A stretch of DNA of 19,766 nt. Source: Candidatus Firestoneibacteriota bacterium (lineage in GTDB: Bacteria; Oederibacteriota; JAAXVQ01; JAUVAV01). The DNA lies in NCBI GenBank assembly GCA_030635415.1, contig DAOVYW010000010.1, positions 1 to 19,766 of the forward strand, written 5' to 3'. A model generated the notes under the pieces. The model was given only the letters and a program-made list of their open reading frames with translations, ran no database searches and was not told the DNA's origin. A program made the position numbers and the translations under genes. Positions 1 to 7,095 of the stretch are shown piece by piece. The first letter of the stretch is position 1. Every line of letters starts with the position of its first letter.

Positions 1-71
1 AAATACCCGAGATTCGCGAAAAAGTGTTTAACCAGATTGATGTTTATTTGCGGAATGACAACTATTTTTAA
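1..71 (+). CDS. 3' end of an unidentified protein (partial)
   Basis: A reading frame with codons starting at base 3 runs 22 residues from the left window edge to TAA at 69-71 and reads IPEIREKVFNQIDVYLRNDN followed by YF. Its mix of charged and hydrophobic residues looks like a real C-terminus, while the other two forward frames have less protein-like composition. The gene begins outside the window, so the family cannot be named. The next gene has its own promoter-like sequence, so this one probably ends the preceding transcription unit. Confidence 0.5.
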   Translation, partial: IPEIREKVFNQIDVYLRNDNYF

Positions 72-78
72 TGCCGGC

Positions 79-108
79 CTGTCATCCCGGACTTGATCCC
101 GGATCCGG
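79..108. repeat. Short palindromic intergenic repeat (GTCATCCCGG..GATCC type)
   Basis: Bases 81-106 contain GTCATCCCGGACTTGATCCC followed by GGATCC, an imperfect palindrome with CCGGA/TCCGG arms. Elements like this are scattered between genes in many bacteria and give rise to spurious peptides with a HPGLDPGS-like string. It lies between the upstream stop codon and the next promoter-like sequence. I read it as a dispersed repeat rather than coding sequence. Confidence 0.5.
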
Positions 109-169
109 AATAATTTGGACAGTAATGAAAAATAAACATAAAATTGAAGGAAACTTGTGCATCATAACA

Positions 170-198
170 TTGAAGAGAGGGGAAAAATTTGCTAGAAT
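170..198 (+). promoter_or_regulatory. Predicted sigma70-like promoter, extended -10
   Basis: TTGAAG at 170-175 and TAGAAT at 193-198 are separated by 17 bases, and TG at 190-191 makes an extended -10. Transcription would start near 205, one base before the ATG at 206, so the transcript would be essentially leaderless. This is a prediction from sequence only. Confidence 0.45.
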
Positions 199-205
199 CA
201 GCCAC

Positions 206-559
206 ATGCAAATTGTAAATGCAACGCGCAGGAATATCCTGGCACCGGAGGTAAGGGAGGCCCGGAGCTTTTTAGGGCGGCTGACGGGCTGGGTCAAGCA
301 TACCGATCCCCGGCCGGGACAAGGGCTTTATTTAACCCCCTGCCGAGGGGTGCATTCTTTGGGATTGCGATTTGCTATTGATGCGGTTTATATTACTAAT
401 GACGGATCAGTACAGGAGATATATACCTTGTTGCCATGGAGAATAGGTCCCTGTAAATTGCACTGCCGTGGTGTGCTGGAATTACCGGCAGGTACCTGTG
501 AGATCATGTCCTGTCAAAAAGGAGATCAACTGGAGCAGATAAATGGTAAGGGATGGTGA
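206..559 (+). CDS. DUF192 family protein
   Basis: The 117-residue protein matches the DUF192 pattern: an N-terminal strand (MQIVNAT), a central C-x-GVHS-x-GLRF-x-ID segment corresponding to the family's usual core, and a C-terminal VLELPAG followed by a GDQLE strand. DUF192 proteins are small beta-rich proteins, often secreted or cytosolic, with no established biochemical role. No signal peptide is visible. I chose ATG 206 because the family homology begins there. In-frame starts further upstream (71, 125) would run through the palindromic repeat and promoter-like sequence, and no good ribosome binding site precedes 206, which fits leaderless translation. The 3' end overlaps the lipoprotein gene by 17 bases, so the two are probably cotranscribed. 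Confidence 0.75.
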   Translation: MQIVNATRRNILAPEVREARSFLGRLTGWVKHTDPRPGQGLYLTPCRGVHSLGLRFAIDAVYITNDGSVQEIYTLLPWRIGPCKLHCRGVLELPAGTCEIMSCQKGDQLEQINGKGW

Positions 560-1724
560 GCATGGCGTGAAAAGCCTTATTCCGATAATATGTCTTGTTG
601 TAGTGGCGGTGCTCTCCGGCTGTCATCAAAGAATAGCCGGGTCATGCCCGGCTGATAGGCATGGATCGGACAAAGCCTTGCCGAAGAAGGTAAAGGCTTC
701 TGCAGATCTTGCCCAAAGAACAGGAGCTGAACTGGAGAAGGCCGAAGAGCTTTATGGCCAAAACCAGTTGAAAGAGGCGAAGAGTATATGGCAGTTTATC
801 CTGGCCAGGGACCCGTCTAATAAGCCGGCCCGGGCAGGCCTGGAACGTCTGGCGGATGAAGCCTATGTGGGAGACCCGAACTGTGTTTTTGATAATCTGA
901 CCAGGGATTTGTATCATCAGGGCATGCGTGCTTTTCGAAAAAAGAACCTGTCCGGCGCTGAAGCTGGTTTTTCCGAAGCGGCCAAACTTAATCCGGATCA
1001 GCCGCAATTAAAAAAATATCTGGAACTGACCCACCGGGCTTTAGCTGTGCGGCAGCAAGAGCAAAAAATCAAGAATTTAATGAGCCTGGCCGGAGCGGCA
1101 GAGCATAAAGGCCAATGGTTTAAAGCGCATGCTCATTGGCGCGAGATTTCCAGAAGGAATCCGGACCTGGAAGCGGTAAAAAAAGGGTTGTCGCGAACTG
1201 CGGGAAAGCTGAAAAACTGGGCGAGCCGGGAACAGCGGCGGGCCGAACGGGCTTTAGAGGCCGGTCGTTTTCGCAGCTCGTTAAGCTTTTTTAAGAAAAT
1301 TCTTTGCGTTTTCCCCTCGCATAAATCAGCGATCAAAGGCCGGCGGCGGGCACGGGCGGCTATCAAACAAGAAGAAAAACAGGCCCATAGCGATTCTAGA
1401 TCACGCTGCGGGTTTAAGGCAGGCGCGGCATTGTATTGCCAGGGTGATTTGACCGGGGCGGTTCGCGAATGGGAAAGCACTTTGGCCGTGGATCCTGGAA
1501 ATGCCGAGTGTCGTGTGTGGTTGACACGGGTCCGCCATGAATTGGCGGAAGAGAAATTATTAAGTCGCCGCCGCACGCAAACCTATTATGCCGACGGATT
1601 GGCCGCATATCAACGAGGGAAAGTGAATGATGCCCTGGCTGCCTGGAAGAAGGTTCTGGAGCTTGATCCCGGGCATGAGAAAGCGCGCGCGAATATACAG
1701 CGTGTGCAGCAGGAAATGCAGTAG
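543..1724 (+). CDS. TPR-repeat lipoprotein
   Basis: The 393-residue product starts with a short charged segment, a hydrophobic stretch and a lipobox LSGC (Cys27), so it is predicted to be exported and lipid-anchored. The rest is about six tetratricopeptide-like repeats, roughly at residues 57-95, 115-155, 170-210, 235-270, 290-325 and 345-385. They show the usual W/A-G-A pattern and end in DPSN, NPDQ or DPGN turns. TPR proteins act as assembly scaffolds; no enzyme motif is present. ATG 543 has GGAG at 532-535 with a 7-base spacer. GTG 567 would give a more classical signal peptide (MKSLIPI...) but has a poorer binding-site spacing. The gene overlaps the DUF192 gene and lies 24 bases before the cyclase-like gene, suggesting a joint envelope role, which is inference. 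Confidence 0.8.
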   Translation: MVRDGEHGVKSLIPIICLVVVAVLSGCHQRIAGSCPADRHGSDKALPKKVKASADLAQRTGAELEKAEELYGQNQLKEAKSIWQFILARDPSNKPARAGLERLADEAYVGDPNCVFDNLTRDLYHQGMRAFRKKNLSGAEAGFSEAAKLNPDQPQLKKYLELTHRALAVRQQEQKIKNLMSLAGAAEHKGQWFKAHAHWREISRRNPDLEAVKKGLSRTAGKLKNWASREQRRAERALEAGRFRSSLSFFKKILCVFPSHKSAIKGRRRARAAIKQEEKQAHSDSRSRCGFKAGAALYCQGDLTGAVREWESTLAVDPGNAECRVWLTRVRHELAEEKLLSRRRTQTYYADGLAAYQRGKVNDALAAWKKVLELDPGHEKARANIQRVQQEMQ

Positions 1725-1748
1725 GATACGGGGAGGAAAACCATACTT

Positions 1749-4175
1749 ATGAAGGCACGACATATTTTGCCGGAACGTCAGGATTGCTTTGTTTTTGAAC
1801 ACCATTCCTCCGAAGTGAATTATGGCGGACGAATGAAATTCCATCAAGTGGCTTTTCCGCCCCCCCCGCAAGGGGATAAAGGGATGGAGAAGATGGTATT
1901 ACTGGCCGTAGAGCGCTTTTCTGGAATGCTGCAGGAAGCTGGGCCGAAATCCGATCTGGTATTCACCATACCGGACTCGGAAATGGCGGATATCTTTTTT
2001 GACCAATGGTGTGAAACTCCCCGTTTAAAAATGCAAAGCTTTCAGCACTGGGTGAACCATGAACTGGCGGCCGTAGCTGAGACCTACCGCAGTCTGCGTT
2101 TAAATGCGATAACGCAGGAACACGCTTCCGGCATTTCCCGGCTTAATTATTTTATGCTGCTCGCTATGTCCATTATGACAGCAGAGACCATTTCGGAACA
2201 TTTTGAAAAAAATATCGAGAGTTTAGGCCGGTTGGCCACTACCGCGCGTCTGACACTAGGACGTTCCCTGGTCCGGGTTTTTAAACAAGTTGAGGAGAGC
2301 GAAGAACTTCGGCGCCAGCGCGCGGAAAAATTGGGAAATTCGGAAATGGAGGAAGGGTGCCGTCGCCTGCTAAATCCCTTCATCTGGGCATTTATAGATG
2401 CAGCGGACGCTGGATTGCTGGAAGAAAGCCTGTTGGGACCGAATCCTTACCAGATTTCCCAGCACTTGCGCAACCAGTTAATAACCCTGCTGGGCCAACA
2501 GGTATTTAAAAGTAAAAAAATGGAAGCTAAGAATCTAAAGCGTTCTTTAGCTGAGCCTGTCAGCCTAAACTGGATTTGGCAACAGCGCAAGGAACGCCGG
2601 TGTTTGCTGAAATTCATCCGCCGCAAAAAAGAGCTTCGGGTTAACCTGGTTTTTGAAAATGCCCGGCTACACCTTCGTGGTAGCCTGCGTAAATACCTGA
2701 GATCATCCTTGGAAGCCGGCAAGATCGTATCTTTTGTTTCCAACGAAAGACAGATGGGAGAATTACTTATAAAAGCTTCGCTGCGAAGACGGTTTCTAAA
2801 GCTGCTGCGCGGAAAACATTCCCTGGAATTGGATGAGATACGCACCCGCCTGAAGGAGGGGGTGAAGATAATTAACCGAAGCCACAGAGCTTTTTGGGCC
2901 CCACTCAGGAAGCGGGAACTGCTGATGGAAATAGACAAGACTTTCCAGCGTATAAGTTTTTATCTTGCCTTGGCTGAGGATTTTCGCTTGTTGCGTTCCC
3001 ATTATGGACGGGATACCAACCAGGTTCTGGATTGGCAGGGCATCCGGCTATGGCGCAGCTATGATTTGATATTGGAAAAACAGGAGCAGAGCGCAAAAAA
3101 CCATTGGGTTTATAAATCAGTCTGGTCCCAGCAACAAGTCGAGGTTGAGAACGGCTTTGTGGAAGGTAATATCTTTATATGCCAGCCGGAGGGCGAGATT
3201 TACCCCCTGACGGATCAGCGGAGAGATCATGTAATTTTTATGTTTGCTGATCTGCGCAATTCGACGGAAACCACTATGAAGCTGACCAAAGACACTGCCT
3301 CTTACTTGGCGCCATATCTTACGGCGGTAAATACCGCAGCCATGTCTTGTCACGGTCAGCGGATTTATTTTGCCGGTGACGGCTATGCCGCATATTATAT
3401 GCGGTCAGTGAACGCAATTCGCGCCGCCTATCAGATAGCCGTTCGTTTTAACAAGCTGAGAGGAGTTTCCCGGGAAGAGCATATACGCAAGGCCAAAGAG
3501 ATTTATCAATCCACCACTGCGTTGGGAGTGAATCCCCGGCAGCCACAAAAGATCAAGCAAGCACTGACCGGTCTTGTGAAAGGCGGGACAAAACCGGAAG
3601 TGCTGGAATTTTTAACACAGTTGTCGCATTCTATTGACGAAGTGATTTCAGAGCCGGTTCTGCGTAATATCTTATCCAAGGTGGCATTGGGATTTTCCAT
3701 GCCGCGGGTGGATATTGGGATGGCATTGACCAATGGGGAGTTGTTTTATGCCCTGGTGGGTGAAGATCATGAAAATAAAATACCGATTGTAATCTCGCCT
3801 TGCTTAACCCAGTCAGCCCGGCTTTCAGGGTCCTCGGAACTGGTGAAGAATTATATTGAAACCAACTTTCCTGCACCATTTCCTTTTAATGCCTATAGCT
3901 GGGATAAAAAACTATTCAATCGCGGCATAGTTATTACCCGGGAATTATTTAAGCAGATTCAGCATGAAGTTGAGATAAAATCGCTTTCTTCCAGAGAAGG
4001 CAATTTCATGGATGAGGTTTTGTTTTTTTACTGCGATATGCAGTTGAAAAGAAGGATAATTTTAAGAGAAATGGCAGAACCGGTTTTGTTGAAGGGGATT
4101 GAAAATCCCTGTAAGATTTACGAAGTTGCTCTTCCGGGGTCCGCCCTGGATAAGAACTTCGGTTCTCCAGAATAA
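1749..4175 (+). CDS. Large protein with divergent class III nucleotidyl cyclase-like domain
   Basis: The 808-residue protein has an N-terminal half of about 490 residues that I do not recognise. It is largely helical, very rich in Arg and Lys, and has no clear membrane segment or signal peptide. The C-terminal part resembles a class III adenylate/guanylate cyclase: VIFMFADLRNST around 495-505 (metal Asp501), FAGDG (second metal Asp544), a VDIGMALTNGELFYALVG strand-turn near 653-670, and SARLSG with Arg691. The spacing between the GDG and GMALTNG motifs is about 110 residues, roughly 60 more than usual, so an insertion is present. By my alignment the adenine-selecting Lys is Tyr540, the second base-recognition position is Pro684, and the transition-state Asn is Thr687, while both metal Asp and the Arg remain. 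Activity or nucleotide preference is therefore uncertain. GGGGAGG lies 12-13 bases before ATG 1749. A C8 run at 1860-1867 lies within the N-terminal codons. Confidence 0.7.
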   Translation: MKARHILPERQDCFVFEHHSSEVNYGGRMKFHQVAFPPPPQGDKGMEKMVLLAVERFSGMLQEAGPKSDLVFTIPDSEMADIFFDQWCETPRLKMQSFQHWVNHELAAVAETYRSLRLNAITQEHASGISRLNYFMLLAMSIMTAETISEHFEKNIESLGRLATTARLTLGRSLVRVFKQVEESEELRRQRAEKLGNSEMEEGCRRLLNPFIWAFIDAADAGLLEESLLGPNPYQISQHLRNQLITLLGQQVFKSKKMEAKNLKRSLAEPVSLNWIWQQRKERRCLLKFIRRKKELRVNLVFENARLHLRGSLRKYLRSSLEAGKIVSFVSNERQMGELLIKASLRRRFLKLLRGKHSLELDEIRTRLKEGVKIINRSHRAFWAPLRKRELLMEIDKTFQRISFYLALAEDFRLLRSHYGRDTNQVLDWQGIRLWRSYDLILEKQEQSAKNHWVYKSVWSQQQVEVENGFVEGNIFICQPEGEIYPLTDQRRDHVIFMFADLRNSTETTMKLTKDTASYLAPYLTAVNTAAMSCHGQRIYFAGDGYAAYYMRSVNAIRAAYQIAVRFNKLRGVSREEHIRKAKEIYQSTTALGVNPRQPQKIKQALTGLVKGGTKPEVLEFLTQLSHSIDEVISEPVLRNILSKVALGFSMPRVDIGMALTNGELFYALVGEDHENKIPIVISPCLTQSARLSGSSELVKNYIETNFPAPFPFNAYSWDKKLFNRGIVITRELFKQIQHEVEIKSLSSREGNFMDEVLFFYCDMQLKRRIILREMAEPVLLKGIENPCKIYEVALPGSALDKNFGSPE

Positions 4176-4176
4176 A

Positions 4177-5019
4177 ATGCTACAAGTTATTTCCGCTTCC
4201 CGACGCACGGATCTACCCCGGTGTTTTCCGGAAATTCTGGCTGCCTGGCTGCGTGTGGGGAAAGTTAAGGTAAGTAATCCCTTTAACGGCCGGGAAAGAC
4301 TGGTCGAGCTTAAGCCGGAATTTGTACATACCTTGGTGCTATGGTCCAAGGATTATTCCGCTCTCTTGGAGGATGTTGGGGGATTGCGTGAGCAATTAAC
4401 AGCTTATAATCAGATTTTTTTTCATTTTAGCATAACCGGCTTGGGCGGCACTTTGCTTGAACCCGGCATAATACCCTTTGAAGAAGCTGTTCATCAATTC
4501 CGGCAACTAATCGCATTGGCTGGAGAGCCTAAGCGTGTAAACTGGCGTTTTGATCCGATTGTATTTTGGCGGGAAGGTGGCGATATTCGCAGCAATCTGG
4601 AGGTATTTGAGAAGATATCCGCTGCCGCATCAGCAGCCGGTTTGTGTAAGGTGACAGTCTCCCTCTGTCAATGGTATAAAAAGGCGCGCTGCCGGGCACG
4701 TGAGTATAAGTTATATTGGGTCACGCCTGAAGTCTCCCAGACAAAGGAAATAGCAGAGCAGCTTCAAGCAATGGCGCGAAAAAACGGAATGGAAGTTATG
4801 GCTTGTTGTACTCCGGGCTTTACGCCATTTGGCATAAAGCCGGAACGGTGTATAGATGGTGAATTGCTGACTAAATTACATCCTCAAAAAGAAATAGCGG
4901 CTTCTAAAAAGGATACAGGACAGCGTCCGGATTGTGGATGTGCCCTATCTGTGGACATTGGATCCTATCAAATGGCCTGTACTAAGGGATGTGTGTATTG
5001 TTATGCCAATCCAAAATAA
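4177..5019 (+). CDS. DUF1848 family protein with C-terminal CX3CX2C cluster
   Basis: The 280-residue protein starts with ISASRRTDLP, the hallmark of DUF1848, and continues with VSNPFNGRERLVELKPEFV and a LVLWSKD strand. Near the C-terminus it has DCGCALSVDIGSYQMACTKG, then CVYCYANPK. The last cysteines are Cys268, Cys272 and Cys275, a CX3CX2C spacing identical to that used by radical SAM enzymes to hold a 4Fe-4S cluster, but placed at the end of the chain. The family has no assigned reaction. ATG 4177 starts one base after the upstream TAA and is where family similarity begins; an in-frame ATG at 4099 would run far back into the cyclase-like gene. The gene overlaps pdxA by 17 bases. Confidence 0.8.
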   Translation: MLQVISASRRTDLPRCFPEILAAWLRVGKVKVSNPFNGRERLVELKPEFVHTLVLWSKDYSALLEDVGGLREQLTAYNQIFFHFSITGLGGTLLEPGIIPFEEAVHQFRQLIALAGEPKRVNWRFDPIVFWREGGDIRSNLEVFEKISAAASAAGLCKVTVSLCQWYKKARCRAREYKLYWVTPEVSQTKEIAEQLQAMARKNGMEVMACCTPGFTPFGIKPERCIDGELLTKLHPQKEIAASKKDTGQRPDCGCALSVDIGSYQMACTKGCVYCYANPK

Positions 5020-6070
5020 AGCCAACAAACCGCGCTTAGTGATCTCTATGGGAGATCCAGCTGGAATAGGGCCTGAGGTTATTATTAAAGCCCTGCAAGA
5101 TAAAAAACTTGCAGCGAGAATTCAGCCTCTGGTAATAGGTGATCCTGAGGTGATGAAACGGGCGGCTAAAATTTGTCGCTCTAAAATCCGGATTTTTCCA
5201 GTAAAGGAAGTAGCTGAGGCTGACTTTAAACCGGGAATTTTGTCGGTTTGGAATATATCCCACCCATTTTTTAGGGAAAGAGGCCAGTATAAGGAGATAA
5301 TTATACCGCGTGGCGGAATTATGCCTGGAAAGTGGTCCCCTTATACTGGCAAGGTATCTTATATTGCGGTTGAATATGCCACAAAATTTGTATTAGATCA
5401 AAAAGCTGATGCCATAGTAACAGCACCAATTTGTAAGCAAGCTTGGCATGCTGCTGGAGTGTTTTTTTCCGGGCACACTGAGGTTATTGGCCGGTTAACC
5501 AAAACCAAAGATTTTGCCATGATGTTTATGGATGGGAAGTTCAGGCTTGTATTGGTAACTATTCATGAGCCCTTAGCCCAGGTACCAAAATTAATTACTC
5601 GGCAACGAATTATTAAAATAACACATATTGCCGCCAAAGAGCTTCAGGAGCGCTTTAATATTAAACAGCCGCGTATTGCAGTGGCAGGACTGAATCCTCA
5701 TGCCGGTGAGGCTGGTATTATTGGCCAGGAAGAAATTCGGGAGATTATTCCAGCAATCCAGGATTTAGCCCATAATAGAAGGTTTGAAATTACCGGGCCG
5801 TATTCACCGGATGCTTTGTTTATTAATGATAAAAAGCGGCTTTTTGATCTGATAGTATGTATGTACCATGACCAGGGGCTTATTCCTTTTAAAATGGCAG
5901 CGATTCATCGGGGGGTTAACGTGACTGCCGGTCTTCCAATTATTCGAACTTCACCCGATCATGGCACAGCATTTGATCTGGCTGGAAAAGGCCGGGCCCA
6001 AGCTGGTTCCATGTCAGCTGCCCTGTCGCTGGCAGCTGACATGGTTGTAAATTCACGCAAAAAAGGATAA
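5003..6070 (+). CDS. pdxA: 4-hydroxythreonine-4-phosphate dehydrogenase PdxA
   Basis: PdxA oxidises 4-phosphohydroxy-L-threonine with NAD(P) in the DXP-dependent pathway to pyridoxal phosphate, in the cytosol. The 355-residue sequence shows MGDPAGIGPEV at the N-terminus, the substrate-binding GHTE (His158), and three histidine motifs matching the metal ligands: TIHEPL (His188), NPHAGE (His233) and MYHDQG (His289). It also has the C-terminal block GVNVTAGLPIIRTSPDHGTA. The spacing of the three histidines agrees with the E. coli enzyme. ATG 5003 is chosen because homology starts a few residues later; the longer open frame back to 4934 would use codons inside the DUF1848 gene. rsmA follows after 6 bases, a pdxA-rsmA pairing also common in Proteobacteria. 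Confidence 0.95.
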   Translation: MPIQNKANKPRLVISMGDPAGIGPEVIIKALQDKKLAARIQPLVIGDPEVMKRAAKICRSKIRIFPVKEVAEADFKPGILSVWNISHPFFRERGQYKEIIIPRGGIMPGKWSPYTGKVSYIAVEYATKFVLDQKADAIVTAPICKQAWHAAGVFFSGHTEVIGRLTKTKDFAMMFMDGKFRLVLVTIHEPLAQVPKLITRQRIIKITHIAAKELQERFNIKQPRIAVAGLNPHAGEAGIIGQEEIREIIPAIQDLAHNRRFEITGPYSPDALFINDKKRLFDLIVCMYHDQGLIPFKMAAIHRGVNVTAGLPIIRTSPDHGTAFDLAGKGRAQAGSMSAALSLAADMVVNSRKKG

Positions 6071-6076
6071 TTCATT

Positions 6077-6883
6077 ATGCCAAAACCACGGTTGGGCCAG
6101 CATTTCCTGGTTGACCTCTCATTTCTGGGTCTGATTACTAAAAGCGCTGAATTGAGCCGGACGGATGCTGTTATAGAAGTTGGTCCAGGTAAGGGTGTTT
6201 TAACCAAGGCACTGCTGGCACAAGCCGGTATGGTTTTGGCCATGGAAATAGATGAGCGCTTGGCAAATCGTCTACATGAAAAACTTGGGCATAGTGAAAA
6301 TCTGGAGATTCGCCATCAAGATGCCCGCCGAGTGGATTGGCAGGCAGTGAATTTAGAATTACGCCAAAAGGGGTATAAGAAAGTAAAAATGGTGTCCAAC
6401 CTGCCTTATTATTTAGCTACCCAAATGGTTATTCATTTATTAGCCACACAGGACGGTTGTGAAAGAATAGTGATTATGGTACAGGAAGAAGTAGCACGTC
6501 GCATGTGCGCCCAGCCGGGTGGGAGGGATTATTCCGCTTATTCTATAGCAGTACAGTATTATGGTAAGCCGTCTTTTATAAAAAAAGTTCCAGCCTCTGC
6601 GTTCCAGCCTCCACCCCGGGTCAGTTCGGCCATAGTCTGTATTGACCGCCGGTCCACCCCACCGATAGAACTCTCTAATCCGGAGTATTTTTTTATCTTG
6701 GTTCATGGCATGTTCATGCATCGCCGGAAAACACTGCGTAAATGTTTACAGGGCGTATCCGGAATGCCAACACTTTTGGTCTGGGAGAAGGCAATTGCGC
6801 AAGCTGGCATTGACTTCAAGCGCCGGCCGGAAACGCTTGATATGGGAGAGGTTGCCAGGATAGTGACAGCATTGGAAAAGTAG
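6077..6883 (+). CDS. rsmA: 16S rRNA (adenine1518/1519-N6)-dimethyltransferase RsmA
   Basis: RsmA (KsgA) dimethylates two adjacent adenines in the 3' terminal helix of 16S rRNA, late in small-subunit assembly, using S-adenosylmethionine. The 268-residue protein has PRLGQHFLVD at the N-terminus, the SAM-binding VGPGKG at 35-40, an acidic ribose-binding MEIDERL, and the catalytic NLPY at 108-111. KVPASAFQPPPRVSSAIV and the helical C-terminal domain follow. The length is typical. AAAAGGATAA just before the start supplies the ribosome binding site. It ends the first operon; no clear intrinsic terminator follows. Confidence 0.96.
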   Translation: MPKPRLGQHFLVDLSFLGLITKSAELSRTDAVIEVGPGKGVLTKALLAQAGMVLAMEIDERLANRLHEKLGHSENLEIRHQDARRVDWQAVNLELRQKGYKKVKMVSNLPYYLATQMVIHLLATQDGCERIVIMVQEEVARRMCAQPGGRDYSAYSIAVQYYGKPSFIKKVPASAFQPPPRVSSAIVCIDRRSTPPIELSNPEYFFILVHGMFMHRRKTLRKCLQGVSGMPTLLVWEKAIAQAGIDFKRRPETLDMGEVARIVTALEK

Positions 6884-6947
6884 GCTATAAAAAACTATTT
6901 AATCTTGCCTCGATTTAAATATGAGCGTAAACTGTCTGAAATTAATG

Positions 6948-7074
6948 AGGGGCGGACTTCCATCATATCCGCCCGTTAGTGTGGTGTGAAAGTCGTGGGG
7001 CCGGCATGGAAGCCGGCCCCTACGATGCAATGATGAGGTTTTTGTAGGGGGTGGACTTCCATGTCCGCCCACAG
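6948..7074. repeat. Composite hairpin repeat, copy A (three hairpins)
   Basis: Three hairpins lie in a row. The first is GGGCGGA/TCCGCCC (6950-6956/6968-6974). The second is GGGGCCGGC-ATGGAA-GCCGGCCCC (6997-7020), a perfect 9-bp stem. The third is GGGTGGAC-TTCCAT-GTCCGCCC (7049-7070) with one G-T pair. TTCCAT, or its complement ATGGAA, forms the loop of the last two. The first two hairpins and the AGTGTGGTGTG-containing spacer reappear at 8605-8680, on the other side of pepA. Confidence 0.8.
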
Positions 7075-7095
7075 AAAAGGAGGAAAATAACGATA

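Noticed and set aside
71..205. N-terminal extension of the DUF192 gene back to ATG 71
   Set aside because: The extra residues come from the palindromic repeat and the promoter-like region, and family similarity starts at ATG 206.
1133..1576. Antisense open frames across the TPR lipoprotein and elsewhere on the minus strand
   Set aside because: They are shadows of strong + strand genes, with Arg/Ser-rich composition, no ribosome binding sites and no recognisable motifs.
6948..7074. CRISPR-like array in the repeats before pepA
   Set aside because: The units are palindromic hairpins of differing sequence and spacing, there are only three, and no cas genes are nearby.
7051..7095. Earlier start of pepA at 7051
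   Set aside because: It falls inside a hairpin repeat; ATG 7096 has a strong, well-spaced ribosome binding site and is where the protein family begins.
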